Below, piece after piece: positions 28,711 to 42,207 of a stretch of 64,000 nucleotides of DNA (positions within the stretch are counted from its first letter, which is position 1; the number at the start of each line of letters is the position of its first letter). The notes beneath the pieces were generated by a model. That model was not told where the DNA came from and did no database searches. It saw only the letters and a program-made list of their open reading frames with translations. This DNA comes from Lagopus muta (lineage: Eukaryota > Chordata > Aves > Galliformes > Phasianidae): positions 24,740,933 through 24,804,932 of the forward strand of contig NC_064439.1 in assembly GCF_023343835.1 (NCBI RefSeq), read 5' to 3'. A program made the position numbers and the translations under genes.

Positions 28711-31700
28711 AGATTTGAAAGTCTAAAATGTGCGTTTATGTATGTGAGGTAACATTTGATTTCCCCTTTGTGGTGTTGGAAAATGCTGGAGGGTGGAGTT
28801 GGGTGATGGTGGGATCTCTGGCTGCCAGCATGAAGCGACTGAAGAAGTACTGGGCACAGGTTGAGTCTTGCAGAGTGAGCAACCTGCTGAGACACTGTCT
28901 GAGGTGCTGCACGTGTTTTGGAGCTCCATGCATTAGTCTGGTTTTACTTTTCTATTTCTCAGTACTTTTTAAAAGGAAAATATTATTCTTGCTTAATATA
29001 AATATCTCTAGCTAGGAAAGTGCTTTCTGCCTGTGGTCAGTGGTGATGAGGATGATAAGTGATAACAGTTTCATGGATTTCCATTGTGGTAATATCACAA
29101 TGGTGATAAATGCCTTTTAGCTTTTTACAGTGCTTGTTTTTTCAACTCAGAATACCGTCTGGCTGCATTTTGAAAGAAATTGGAATTAAACATATACAAA
29201 ACCCTCACCTTTCCAAAACATTTCATTAAATTAACTACTAGGAAAAAAAAATCCCCTCAGAATAATCCAGTTTATTCAACAAGGGTTGTATTATCTTCAG
29301 TTTCTGAATTAATGCCATATGTTTATAATTTCATTCAAGATTTTAATTTTTAGTACACCAGAAGTAGAAATAACAGCTTCAGTGCTCTCTTTTTTTTTTT
29401 TTTTTGGCTCCCAGTAGTTTACTTCTCAATATTGGATACATTTATCGTTAGCTGATCTAAATTAACTAAAATGAAGAAAATATTCTCCCTTTACCTGCAG
29501 AAGTGACCAGTGGCTAGTGGTTTTGTTCTTTCTTAGTGTTTAGCTACTGAGCTCTACTCAATTTTGCTTTCTCTTCCAACAGTAGGGATATGTTTGAAAT
29601 AGCATCATTTAATAAAATCAGGTAAGTTTAGGTCTTTGTGTAGTATTTACATCTGAAACAATCTTAAAAATGCTTTCTAAAAATCTGGAACATATAAAAA
29701 TAAGGATTTTAATTTACTTTTCCGTGTCCTATTAGAATGCAAATGCATAGGTTACATCTGTTGAACAAAGCGGGCTTTTGTGGTCTTAAATGCTTAGTCA
29801 GTTTTTAGAAGTCCTATACATGGCAGCTTTAATCTTTGTGAGAATAACTTGGCTTTAGAGGGCTAAAACTTTCTTCCTTTGTTTACTCTTCTTACTCAGA
29901 TTCAAGCTTTCTTTCTATGCTTTATCTCTAGGGATAATATTGATTTTTAAGTAGTTTTGCTCTGAACGGAATCTGACTTAGGAAAAATACATGTAAGTCA
30001 CGTTTTGTTTGACCTGTAGGTAGGTGCAGTAGGGACATGAGGCAGAAACTGCATCCCAGCACTGTGCTTTCCTGTGCAAACATATGGAAGGAGTTGTATG
30101 GTATTGAGGTGTCATGCATAAAGCCTTGGTGATGGGGAGGTGCTTTGACCTACGTGTTGGATTCAGTGACTGATCAGAACATGAATTACCTTGGCTAGGC
30201 TCCTTCATCATGGCTGTAAAAGATAACTCAAATAGTTGTTTCCAAATAGTCTTATCGTGGGTGTTTGTCTACAATTTTCCTTTGAAAGGACGAGCTATTT
30301 TTGTTTGTTTCTTCATTATGAGCTACTTCTTATATTGATATACTTGCTGTTTCATGCAGTTCAGTTTGAATTCTCCTAAACCTCGTGATGCACAAAAGAC
30401 ATTGACTTAACTGCTGAGCTGTGAAATGCTGTATGTGGAAGAAGGGTTCCATAATTTTTACATCTTCTGAAAAATCCATGATGTAGAAAGCACATTGCTC
30501 ATGGACCTGGATCTCTGTGACCTCCTGTCTGACATGGCCATACTTACTCACACTTTATGTCACAGCTTCCTCTGTCAGCTTGGCCCTTGAGCTGCTGGAT
30601 TATTTTGAATGGCAGGTATGAGACCTGTGGACTGCATTCAATTTGGTTGTTGGAGACTGGGGTAGGTCATGATGCTGTTCTGTACCTCCTTTTTTTGGTC
30701 AGTTTGAATGATGAGAAGAAACTGGAGTTAATTGTATCTGTCTGTTTAGAGCAGTCATTTCATAATGTCATCTCCACTCGTTTTTAGTCATCTAGTCTCT
30801 GTTTCTAAAAATGGAAACTTCAAAACAGTCAAATCAAAAATACAATGTGGTGTGCGTAATACAGATAGGGAGCTGAAATTATGGTATTGTTTCTAATGGA
30901 TCAGAGTAGCTTGAAATGACTCTTGTCATATTCCCTTAGAAGCAAAACGCCGTAGTGCATTTTGAATGTTTAAAAAAAACTTAACTGTTGCTTTGTTTTA
31001 AGCTGTTAAAGTGATCAAACTGATTAATTTTAAATTAAACAGAGGAATACTGTAATAATGCAAAAATCATATTTTATGCATTCCAGTTGCATACTAGGGT
31101 GTTTTTTGAGTTGCTACATAAAATCCTATTTCTGGCTATTTTGAATGAACCACATGTGGTAAACAGCGTGCCCATAGTTGTTCTGCACCTCTCTGAGCTG
31201 CTAATACCGTAGGTCAGCAAGTCTGCAGATTTGTTCAGGAACAAGTCTGTCAGTCATTGGCAACTGGGAAATGTCTTTTGAGCTTATAGATCTATCCTGT
31301 GGAGTAAAATTTCTGGGTACCCCAAATCTCTCACTAATCCTCCTCTTGAGAGATTTTTGGCTCCAGTTACAAGAGAAAAGCCTTCCTGAGAATGAAGATA
31401 AAATGATGGTGGTTTTTTTTTTTTTTTTTTTTGAGCAGCTTCCTAATCCCTGTTATTGTCTTTTCCCCTCACAATGCCAGTAGAGACAAATTCTGAAAAT
31501 AAATACACATTGGTTTGCCCATCTACCTGCATAATCAGAATGGGAAGTGCCATTGATTGTATGTTAGGAGTCAGTACGGTATCAGTATATACTCAAATAA
31601 CCAAACAGCAAGCTGAAAAAAAGCTAACCAGCACGCTCAAAGGCCATTGCTCCTCTTCTATCTGAAAGTCTACTTCGGTATTACTCAATAGATCAGTTTG

Positions 31701-32280
31701 AAATAAAGGAAGAAAAAAAATGTGGAAAAGGTGTAGCAGAAGAGGGGGATTTAGAGCAGAAATGTTTTGAGTAGTCATGAGTAATAGTAGCTACTGTCAT
31801 CACATGACCTGAGTGTTGGGCTGCCATTCTCAGTAGTTAGTGTGGGTCACCATTCCTATTTCCATTTCTAGGTTACAGTTTCTATTCCTGTGCTGTGTTC
31901 CTGTGTACTTCATTATTTAAAAAGTGCCAAACACAGGCATTTCTGAATTACTGATATTGCCAATTGCTGTAAACTTGTCGTCTTCAGTAGGAATGTCCCA
32001 GATCATTCTCCTTTGTGTTATGGTTTCTGGTGTAAACATCTCCTTCTAGCCAGACTAATAGCACTTTAACTTTGGGGCTTTTGAAAGAAGTGCATCACAT
32101 CACTGCAAGTGAGTCAAGAGTCTTGCAGGCCTCATGTGTTGAGTGTATGTGGACAAAATTCTGTGGAAGTTAGTATTGATTTCCTAGGTAAAATCTTGCC
32201 AATGAGTCTCACACTTGGAACTCGTTTCATTAGTAGCCCTGAAGTTCCAAGCAATCCAATATAGCTCATTTCACAAATGT

Positions 32281-32487
32281 ATGCAAGAACTTCTTTATGG
32301 TGAGGGTGACGGAGCACTGGAACAGGCTGCACAGGCGGGTTGTGGAGTCTCCTTCTCTGGAGATGTTCAAGTCTCCCCTGGATGCCTACCTGTGCGACCT
32401 ACTGTAGGGAACCTGCTTTGGCAGGGGGGTTGGTCTTGATGATATTTAGAGGTCTCTTCCAACCCCTACAATTCTGTGATTCTGTGA
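32281..32487 (+). mobile_element. CR1 LINE 3' fragment, sense (intron 1)
   Basis: A 5'-truncated CR1 tail of about 200 bases. It contains 'caagaacttctttatgg', 'gagcactggaacaggctgc', 'ggagatgttcaagtc', 'ttccaacccctacaattctg' and the terminal ATTCTGTGATTCTGTGA octamer-like repeat. It lies 2.9 kb before exon 2, in the same orientation as GLCCI1. Confidence 0.93.
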
Positions 32488-35374
32488 TGGTGAACCAGCA
32501 GGTTCTGTAGAGCATCAGTAACTAAACCAAAGAGACAAAAACATATGAAACTGTCACATCTGTACTGTGGAAATCTGTAGTGTTATTTCTTGGTATCGTA
32601 ACTAGGCTGGTCATTGAAGTTACAGATGAGCTTTGAAGAAAAGATCAGCCTTTTGGTGGAAGACTTTTGCAGTCAGGTGACATTGGTAATGAGGTGACAG
32701 TACTTCTGGTTTTAGGGATGAATGAGTTTTAATTCATGTTTTTCATTCTACTTGAGAGGGATCTATCATCTGAGAAGTTCTCAAGATAATTTTAATGTTT
32801 TGGAGCTGGGTATATCCATGCCAAGATGTGAGTGGAAGAGCTTTGGCCAAATTTGAAGCTGTCTGCTAGATACTGAAAGAGACGTGGGAAGAAAAGATGC
32901 TGATAAGTGAGCTTTGGATTTAGCTGAAGCAGTTTTCAGGATGGTACTGATACTAGCTTTCAGTCTTGCTCCTTTTCTGCAGGTAATTTGCTTTATTGCG
33001 TGCATGGCAGAGCATGTTATTTAAGCCAAAACAGGCTGTGATCATGGCTTGAGATTATGTGCAGGTTAGCTGCCTCTGCATTGGGGAGGGAGGCAAACTC
33101 TTCATTTTAGAGCAATGGCAGACGGTTTTATTTGAACCCTACATCCTTTTTGAAAGAACTGTCGTGTGTTAGTTGTACTGAGTTACATTTTGCTGGCAGA
33201 GAAGTGAAAACCTTTTTTCAGTCGTTCTAGGTGATATAGTTAGAGTTCTTTTGGCTGTCGATGCAGCATGCAGAGCCATAATTTCACGCAGCTTGTGTTA
33301 GCTGATTCCTGCTGGGAGGTATGATCACTCAGAATTTTACCAGCTGTAGTATTCAAGTGGGCCCTTGTGTCATTTTATGTAAAATCATTTATTGCAAGAA
33401 AGGTCTAGCAAAAGCCCTTAAATACATACCATTAAAACTTGTGGCTTATTTTACAAAATGCATGAGGTATTTTGCCTTCCTATAAGCGTATGTCTTGCTT
33501 TTGTTATTTATAGCTTACTTTTTCAAGTAATGTGATACTGAAGTACTGTATTCCTAAGATTATTTGTTCTGGAGGCAGTGCAGAGCTCTTTTTGAGATGA
33601 AGCATCTCACATCACTGGAAAAGAAAACAAAATTGTTCTGACTTCCTCCTATTGTAGTGAAATCCGTTCATACACTGAGTGCTGTTAGATGTGGTATAGT
33701 CTGAAATGTGAGCAATTTTTGAAACTTGTGAATATTGCTCAAACTTCCCTCAGTGCTCAAGGCAGTTAATAGAACACAGCACTGCTGCAGCCCTGTTGTT
33801 CCTCCTGGCTCCCCTGTGGCTGTTTCTGCCCCATGTGTTCTATCATCTCTTCCTCTAATGGTGAAAACTATGTATTTCACTTTTTTTTGCATAGGTTTTA
33901 ATTTTCTTTGTATTTACCTCAGTTTATCACTGTCCTATGGGTTCATGCATCTCCTTGTGCCATCACAAGGTGTATATAGAAGGAGCAGACAGCACTTGAG
34001 TTGGCATTACATTAGTGGTAGCTTTGTTTTATTGGTTTATGCAGCTGAGGAACTGTGTCCTCAGTTTATTTCCTGTCATTCAATAAATACTGAGTAGGTG
34101 CTTAAAAGACTTGGACTTTCATTTGCTTAGCTTTAGGGCTTTACAAAGTGTCCTGCAATTCACTTCCAAGGTTGCCATGGAAAAAAATGGTAGCTTTTGG
34201 TGATGCTACTTTCTGTTCCTTTTGTAATGAAATTCTGTGGGCTCCCAATGTAAGGTTTACTGTTGCCTTTCCTCTGGCTGTAGGGCAAGGCATAGACCTC
34301 AGTTAATGCTCTGATTGTACTTGTTTTTGAGCTGATACTTTCTTGTATTAGTGCAAACCATACCCTAATCATTGTGTTAATGCTATGTAAAGCATTGGTG
34401 ATGGAGTCTGCCTTTTGACACCTAAGCAGTCTAACAAGAGAAAATGCATTTGAAGATCCTTGACCTTAAAAAAGTGTACAAGCAAGTGTTGTCAAGTTTT
34501 GAGCAGCAAACAGGATTTTGATGGGTCAGATCATTGCATAGCATGTGACTGCTTTGAAAGTAATTTCACTTGCAAACCTCCTTTGGTGGGAGTGAGCAAG
34601 ATAGACAGTAGCTGTAATGTAGGGCTTAGACTGGCTTATGTAAAGTCTAGAAAATGAGTATATGAAGTAATTTTGCCTAAAGGACGAAACAAGATGATCC
34701 AGAGAGCTTGCCATAAAATTCTGACGTGGGAAGGAACAATCTAATGAATCACTGTACTTTTTGCTTTACAAATGAAATGTAGAAGTGTTCCATGATCTAA
34801 GTGTACAGGGAGAGGAATACAAGACTGTAGGCACTGTGATGAGTGAAGGCAAACGTAGTAGCTGCTTTGACCTGAGCGATGTCAGGGCAAAATACAACCA
34901 CGGGCTTCTAGCTTGCTTAGGCCTGTTTGAGATATTGTAAACAATATGGGATGCAGTGCATGAAAACAAGAAATCCGGTGTGTGTCTTTTGAGAATCATC
35001 CTTCTTGTCACGGTTTGTATTTTAGTGTTAGTGCAGCTAAGCAAGCTGACTCGAATAAGTAAAAGCCTGAACTGATACTTTGTTATGCTTTCTTATTCAA
35101 GACCTCTGGCTTTCCTGAATTGCATCACCACCATTTGTTTATTTTCTTAGGTGAAAATGAATCGCACAGGTAGACTTGTTCTTAGCTGGTACAAACTCGT
35201 GGTGGTGTTTTTTGTAACTAAGTTTTACCTTCTGTATTTTTTTCCTCCTTTGTCTGATGTTATCTGCATTGATGTAATGGCATTCTTCTTGGCTTAGCAT
35301 TTAGACAAATGCTTCTGATATGTTCTTGCCATTGTCTGTCATAGCTAGCTTTTAACATTTCATGTCCAATGTAG

Positions 35375-35575
<201 letters not shown>

Positions 35576-38500
35576 TAAAGCAACACAGCGGAGACGTTTC
35601 ATGTAATTGATATCTTTCTGGTAATGCTTTTTTCACTTGATCTGGAATCTTAGCACAATTTTGTACCAAAGGAGTGTAGATTCACTTAATTTTATTATAA
35701 AGCCCTCTAAATAGGGTTCAGTAGTGTTGTCCTTATCAATGTGAGTTCAGTAACATGCTACACAACTGATGGTTAATATTGTTATGCATTTAGTGGACAG
35801 TGCTGTTGGGAAGAGTTACCTCTTGAAGCTGGACTTCAGAGTGAGTCTTACACAAACTATGTGGAAAGAAGGAAAAGGAAAGGGAAAAACTACTGAGGCT
35901 CTGTATGTCCCAGTACTCCTGGATCCTTCTCAGGGCTCTGTCCTTAGTAGGATCTGCTAGCAGTTGGGCTGCTGTGGCATTTATAATGTTCCATCACTCT
36001 TTGGCTGAAAGTTAAATATTCTTGCTTGCCCAGCTTCTGGTCACATTGGCCTTGTTGTCCAGAATGTTCGTCACCATCAAGCAAGTTAAAAAATAATTCT
36101 GAAAACTCAAATCTGTAATGAAGAAGTCATGCATTTTTTTCATAGCATTGCTGGGGTACGAAGCAAGTTTTCTCAATTTCAGTATTCTAAACTAAACTGA
36201 TGAAAAATAGAAGGAACTATGTCTTTGATTGTATTTCTAATTTAAGGGCCATGTACTCACAGTTATGCCAATTGTCTGTGCTGTGATTCTGGTCCATTGT
36301 TACCAGTGGTGTCCTGTATAGAAGTATCAATATTTTCCTATCATCTTAACTTCTGTGTGTAACTCTGTTAAATCACTAAGACTTTTCTTCATGGAAGCAT
36401 ATGTTGTAGCAATGCATGTAATATCTTTAAAATATCAAAGATTTTTTTGGTCATAACTTCACCTGTAGATGTACAGTTTTTCATTAATCTTCTGTTTCCA
36501 GTGATTTGCCACACATTTATTGCCTGTGCTGGCTCTGTTGCTTGTATTGCAACATTTCATTGTTGCAAATGCAACATCTCTTTTAAATTATTCTAGGTTT
36601 TAGTGTTCCATGTAATACTGACCAGTTAGAATGTGTAAATGATTTTTCACATATTTTTAATGTGCTGTTATGCAATGCAAGAAGCCCTCTAATGGGGAAA
36701 GGATAAGGGCAGAAAGCTCAGGGGGAAAAAGTCTGTGTGAGTTCTCTAAATGTTATGTTACCTGTGTAGGCTGTGGAGAGCTATTAGCCTAACTAATAGC
36801 CTCGCTGGTATGTAGCTTTAATATGATCCAGAAGTCCTGTCTAATGAATTTGGGAATCAAATGAGTAAAATTTGTTCAAAGAAGCTTAGGATTTACAGAA
36901 ACCTGTTGTGTGGCTCTTCAAAAAAATCATTTGTTCAAATTCTGCTCATTCCTCTTGAAAACAAGCAGACATTTTTAACAGAGAAGAATAAGCAGCCATC
37001 TTCGCAGTCATGAAGGATCTAAATACAAAGCTGTTAATTCTGGGTTTGCTTATGAAGTACTTGAATTTCACAATGCTGTATCTTGAAGGTCTTTTTTTAA
37101 CCATAATTTCTGTCCAGGAAAATTTCTGTAGCGTGCTTTGTAGTTGCTAGATTTCTTATCCCCTTTCATGCTAGTATACCCAAATCAAACTTTACAAGTA
37201 CTTTTATTAATGAAATATTTGGCATATTTAAGGTTTTCCAAACAAACCTTTTCACTACTTACAGAAAATAGAAATAAACTTGTTCTAAAAATACTTGAGC
37301 TCCATGCATTTGGCAGTAAAATTACTTTCCTAGCAAGCTGAAAATAAATGTTGAGGTTATTCGACCTACTGGCTGCCACCTTTGGTCTCCTTCAGAAGCA
37401 AAGCTTAGTGAGGGTCAAAAAATATTTTGCCTTTACAGCATAATCAAATGAAACAGAGGAAAGGCAGTACTATGGTTTCTACAAGGTGAAGGATTACTTC
37501 AAAGGAATTAACATGGGGAAATTTGCTTGGTTTGGATTTGTATGGGTGTCATCTTATTCAAATTATACGTAAATAAAACCAAAGCAATTAGCAGTTTTTA
37601 AGCTGGGTTGGGAAAGTGTGTATTTAACTACTGAGGAGTGCACAGACACAAAATGGAATGAGCATAGAGATTGGCACAGCAGCTTCCAAGCTTTTGTAGG
37701 TAAAATGTTCAGTGGGAAGGCTTTTAAAGGAAACTACTGAGTTATATTCTGATTTTGTTTTTGACTGAACGCTACGTGGTTTGAAGCCTATCTAGTTTCA
37801 AGAACCAAGGATGAGTTCCTAGTTCTTGATAGAATGTATGCATGACAAATTAACACCCTGCTCTTTGCATGAGTACCAGCACGGGTACTTTCAGCACATT
37901 GTGTTTCTTGGATAAGAAACAGTTCAGAGCAAGGGAGTCCATATAGTTTTCAGTAGCTGAAAATAATTACAGTTGGTAGTTCATCAGAGTGGAGGATGGT
38001 AAGAAACGATAAAAAGATAATGAAAATCAATAAAATTAATTTTTTGTACGTGTTTTTATTGGAAAATAAATTATCTCATTTTACTTTTACCGATCTCAGA
38101 AACAGTACTTCCAGTACAACTTAGGTTGCAGGTGGAATAATGATTTCTCATTCAAGGGTACTTATTTTCCCTAATGTTTCATTAATTTTTAGATCTAGAT
38201 TTTGTGCAGTTCTGATGAAGATGGTGATTATTCCTTAGAATTCATGTAGTTAAAAATCATAATAATAAAAAGGTGATATTCTGGTCATTGTTGGTTAGGT
38301 GAGTCTTACTATAAGTTCTTTGAATCTGCACAGTGCTAATGAATAAAATGTCTCTCTTTAAAATTAAACCAGTATTATAAAAAGTTTTCAGTAACATTGT
38401 ATTACTTAAACAGAGAAATAGAGCTCTGTGTTTTGTTTTCATTTCTGTTCCTTTTTGGAGAATAGTAACTATAGTTCATTAAGTGTTTTGAGAGAAAGCA

Positions 38501-41500
38501 CTGAAGAGGAGTGAAGCTGTTTCATTTGCTTTTGGAAAAATATCTGACAGCTTCACGTATGGCGATAACAAATTCTGCATCTCAGTTCTTCATGCATTTG
38601 TGTAGGTGTTTGTGCATATGCATGCAGCTAGCTGATCTTCAAGGAGCGGCGTGTTTTGGGTAATGAAAGATAAATATTTTGTTTAGTACAGTTTTAGATA
38701 TTTCAGAAATGGAGGTAAACTTACTGCTATACTGTGTTATTATACACACTGACATACCTTATATATCCTTGTGTACCCTTCCCAAATTCCTCTGCTTTTC
38801 TGCCTCCTTCTCCTTTTCAGTAAAGTTTGAGTTTTCAATTAAGAGAATTTAAAATTCAACTGGCTTCCTTCTGTGTTTCTTCTGTCTGGTCGGAAACACT
38901 GACTGAGCAATTTTATATACTTCTTTGTGCTATACATGTAACAATTTCTGCCAGCTTTGAGCAATAATTCTATGTTGAAATGGTTATGCCTAACCTCAGA
39001 ATCATCAGAAACAGTTGGATAATCATCATAGTTTATTAATGTAATTACTTGGCAGTAGCTAAATCGTTGAAAGCATTTTTTATAAAATGAAAAAGAGAGA
39101 TTTGGGATAAAAATATTTTCAATGACATCAGCATCATATATTGCCAATTAAAATGAATCTATCTAATCTTTCTTGATCTGAATAACAACAACAAAAAAAC
39201 AAAACAAAACAAAAAAAACCAACCAAATGTCCAAGTGGTATTTGAATCAGTGATTCCTCCTCCATTTTAACTGGATTCCAAGATGCTTGGATATGCCTTT
39301 TTTCATTGTATATGGCAATTATGTATTATACAAACAGCAAAGAAGAGAGTTTGCAAAATGCATTTCAGGATTTTTGTTGAGCTGTTCTCTAATCTAAAGA
39401 ATAATGCAGAGTTAAGCTGAAATGCTTGGCTAAAATATTTTTTCTACTTCCATGTAGATTCAATACTTTTCCTTAATCACCTGCATGATGTTTTGTTCCC
39501 TTTTGAGTAGATTTAATTCTGTTGCTTAAAAACTGACATAATAAACAAGGAGATTGAAGCTTTTTAAATGGAATATTAGTTAACAGGATTGTTTTTTTTT
39601 TTTTTTTTTTTTTTAACTTTTGAGGGAGGTATCAAGGAGAAAGAGGTGCATGCTGTACAACTACAAGTTTACCATTCTGACTGGTCTTAACCTCTCAGAT
39701 GTTTAAGAGGAGTCACCTATAATCAAGTCAGTTTCTAACTCCTTAGGGCATTTCTTGTTGTCAATTTCTGAAGGTCATTTGAATGCTCTAGAAACATGTG
39801 AAGGCTGATCAGACTGTCTAGTGCTGTTGTTGCATTTTTTTTTAAATGAAAAAGTTCTTCAGAAACATTATCAACTCCATAGTAAAACAGACTCGTGTTC
39901 TCAATCTTTGCACCTATCCCACAAAACTAGTTCTTCTGGGATGCAAGCTAGATATTGTAATTAGAATGAAGGGCTGGCTATAAAGTGTGAGATTGTTATT
40001 TCAGTCTTATATTTAGGTAGGTTGGTACGTTGTTCCAATCTAAGTGAAGTAAAATGTATATAGATGTATATCTCTGATATAGATGGAAAAGCAAGGCAGA
40101 ATTACTGAAGGCTTTGCAAGAAATGCTAATCTCTGCAAGGCTGGATGAGTTAGAACAGTGGTAATTGTGATTTACGTTAAAACTGAGAAGAGCAACCAGA
40201 TGTGGTGTTTGCAGCTCACCCTGTCCTGTGCAAATGCTTTGTGTCAGCTGAGATCAGGACCTTCGCATTTCAAAATATCAGCCATCCTCCTCTTGAAGTT
40301 GAATCATGAGTTATTTAAGCCTTTCCAGGTTCTCATCCTAAAATGTTTTGAACCTTAGTTTCTTCTCATAAAATTGTAGGAAATAATCCTGGTTCGCTCA
40401 TGCTTAATACAATAAATTTGTTTCAGCTTTGAAGTGGTGTTGCCAGCTTCACAGGTGTTACTGGTGACCTCTGTTACTTTGTTTCTGACTTGAGATGAAG
40501 CAGCTAACTCTGGTTTTGCTTTCTGTGATGCAGAAATTTACCTTCAGATACCATTTTTTCAAAATGTTTAACATGTGAGGAGTGCACTTTGCAGTGGCTT
40601 CAGATGAAGACTTATGTGAATAAGATTGTTGTGTAGAAGCTGTAAATAAAGATGGGAAAACAGCTTTCACAAAATGTGGCTTTGTCAGGGGTGCAGTACA
40701 ACTTGTTCTTATTTCTGTTGTATTAGAATATGAATCTTTTTTTGAGAAGTTTTTCTTGAATATAAGGATTTGGGATTATAAAGCCCATGTTTTTCTTCAT
40801 TTAGTGTGGGTTATGTTAGAAGCAGAAATGTATAGCTTTTAAAGAAGAGTCCAGCTTGCTATGATACTCTAGCAACTGCTTAGGTTTATTTTTAACTCTT
40901 TTTTTTCCAGCTGATAATAAATAGCACATTAGTACAATACTGCCTGAGTTTACAGTATGATATGAGAGTATCATACTGTTTTATAATTCTGCAAAGAAAA
41001 GTGATGGACGTGATCTATCTCTATCCTGGTATTCATACGTATATTTTGAAAGGTTGTGACTTGCCTCAATTTACCAGAGGTTGAAAGCAAATGTGTAATC
41101 CTTGACTCCAGGGATAATATTAAACTGGAAGAGTGTCAAAGCATAGTTTGAGGACATACAAAATCTAGTGCTGATTGAATGGATTTTACATATTTGTTAT
41201 TCTGATCTCATTAAGTCAACTGCAATGCAGGTATTCATCTCTGTCTTTTCTAGCAGTACCAGTACTGTTGATGAAATTCTTCGAAATGCTGCTACTAGTT
41301 CTTGTTTTTCCTATTTGGATCAATATCTATGCTTAAAAAATGCAAGCTCTCACTACATTCCTTGGTTTGTTCTGTCTATTTCTGTTTGAGTAACTCAGAC
41401 TTTTTAGATACTCATTGTCTTTTCTATTCTATTTATTATGCTGTTGTTGAAAGGCTATGAGCTTGTAGTGATGCCTGCCATGTCCTCCTGCCCTAAAGGA

Positions 41501-41586
41501 AAATATTTAAGCACTTTGTTTTGGAGTTATTCATCAAACTGTGGAGTAATGTGATGTTCAGAAAGCATCACTGGAATGTTAATTTC

Positions 41587-42090
41587 ATGGAATCATTAAG
41601 GCTGGAAAAGAGCTCTAAGATCATTTAGTCTGACCATCAACCCATCACCACCATGCCCGCTAAACCCATGTCTGTCAGTGCCACGTCTACATGTTTCTTG
41701 AAAACTTCCAGGGATGGTGATTCTTCCACCTCCCTGAGCAGCCTATTCCATTGCCTTGTCACTCTTCCTGAGAAGCAGTTTTTTTCTGATACCCAAATTG
41801 AACCTCCCCTGCCACAACTAAAGGCCAGTAGATCTCCTATCACTAGTTTGCCTGGGAGAAGAGTCTGACAAACCCACCTCGCTATGACATCCTTTCAGGC
41901 AGTTGTGGAGAGTGACAAGTTCTCCCCAGAGCCTCCTTTTCTCCAGACTAAACAATCACAATTTTCTTATCCTCTTTGAAGACTTACGTTCAAACCTTTT
42001 GCCAGTTTTGTTGCCCTTATTTGGGTATGCTCCAGGGCTTTGATGTCTGTCTCATAGTGAGAGGCCCAAAACTGAATACAGCCATTTCGA
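41587..42090 (-). mobile_element. CR1 LINE fragment, antisense, diverged (intron 2)
   Basis: On the minus strand it runs from the 'ttcagttttgggcctctcac' block through 'tggagaaaaggaggctctgg', 'caggctgctcagggaggtgg' and 'ccctggaagttttcaag' to a 3' end resembling 'cttaatgattccatga'. It differs from the other copies in several blocks, which suggests an older or distinct CR1 subfamily. A 68-codon open frame on the minus strand is a relic of CR1 sequence. Confidence 0.9.
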
Positions 42091-42175
42091 AAGCCCACGG
42101 TTAGAAGTTCCATTAAAATACAGAACAAGTAAATGTAGGTAACACTTGCATGGAACTGGGCACTTCTAGGAGGAG

Positions 42176-42201
42176 AAAAAAAAAAAAAAAAAAAAAAAAA
42201 A
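42176..42201 (+). repeat. Poly-A tract (26 nt) between two CR1 copies
   Basis: A pure adenine run immediately beside the 3' end of the larger CR1 copy. Both CR1 copies lie on the minus strand, so it reads as poly-T in their orientation and is not a CR1 tail. Confidence 0.95.
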
Positions 42202-42207
42202 GAGTTT

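Noticed and set aside
33735-34097. 120-codon open frame in intron 1
   Set aside because: No recognisable domain and no supporting splice or promoter signals; treated as chance.
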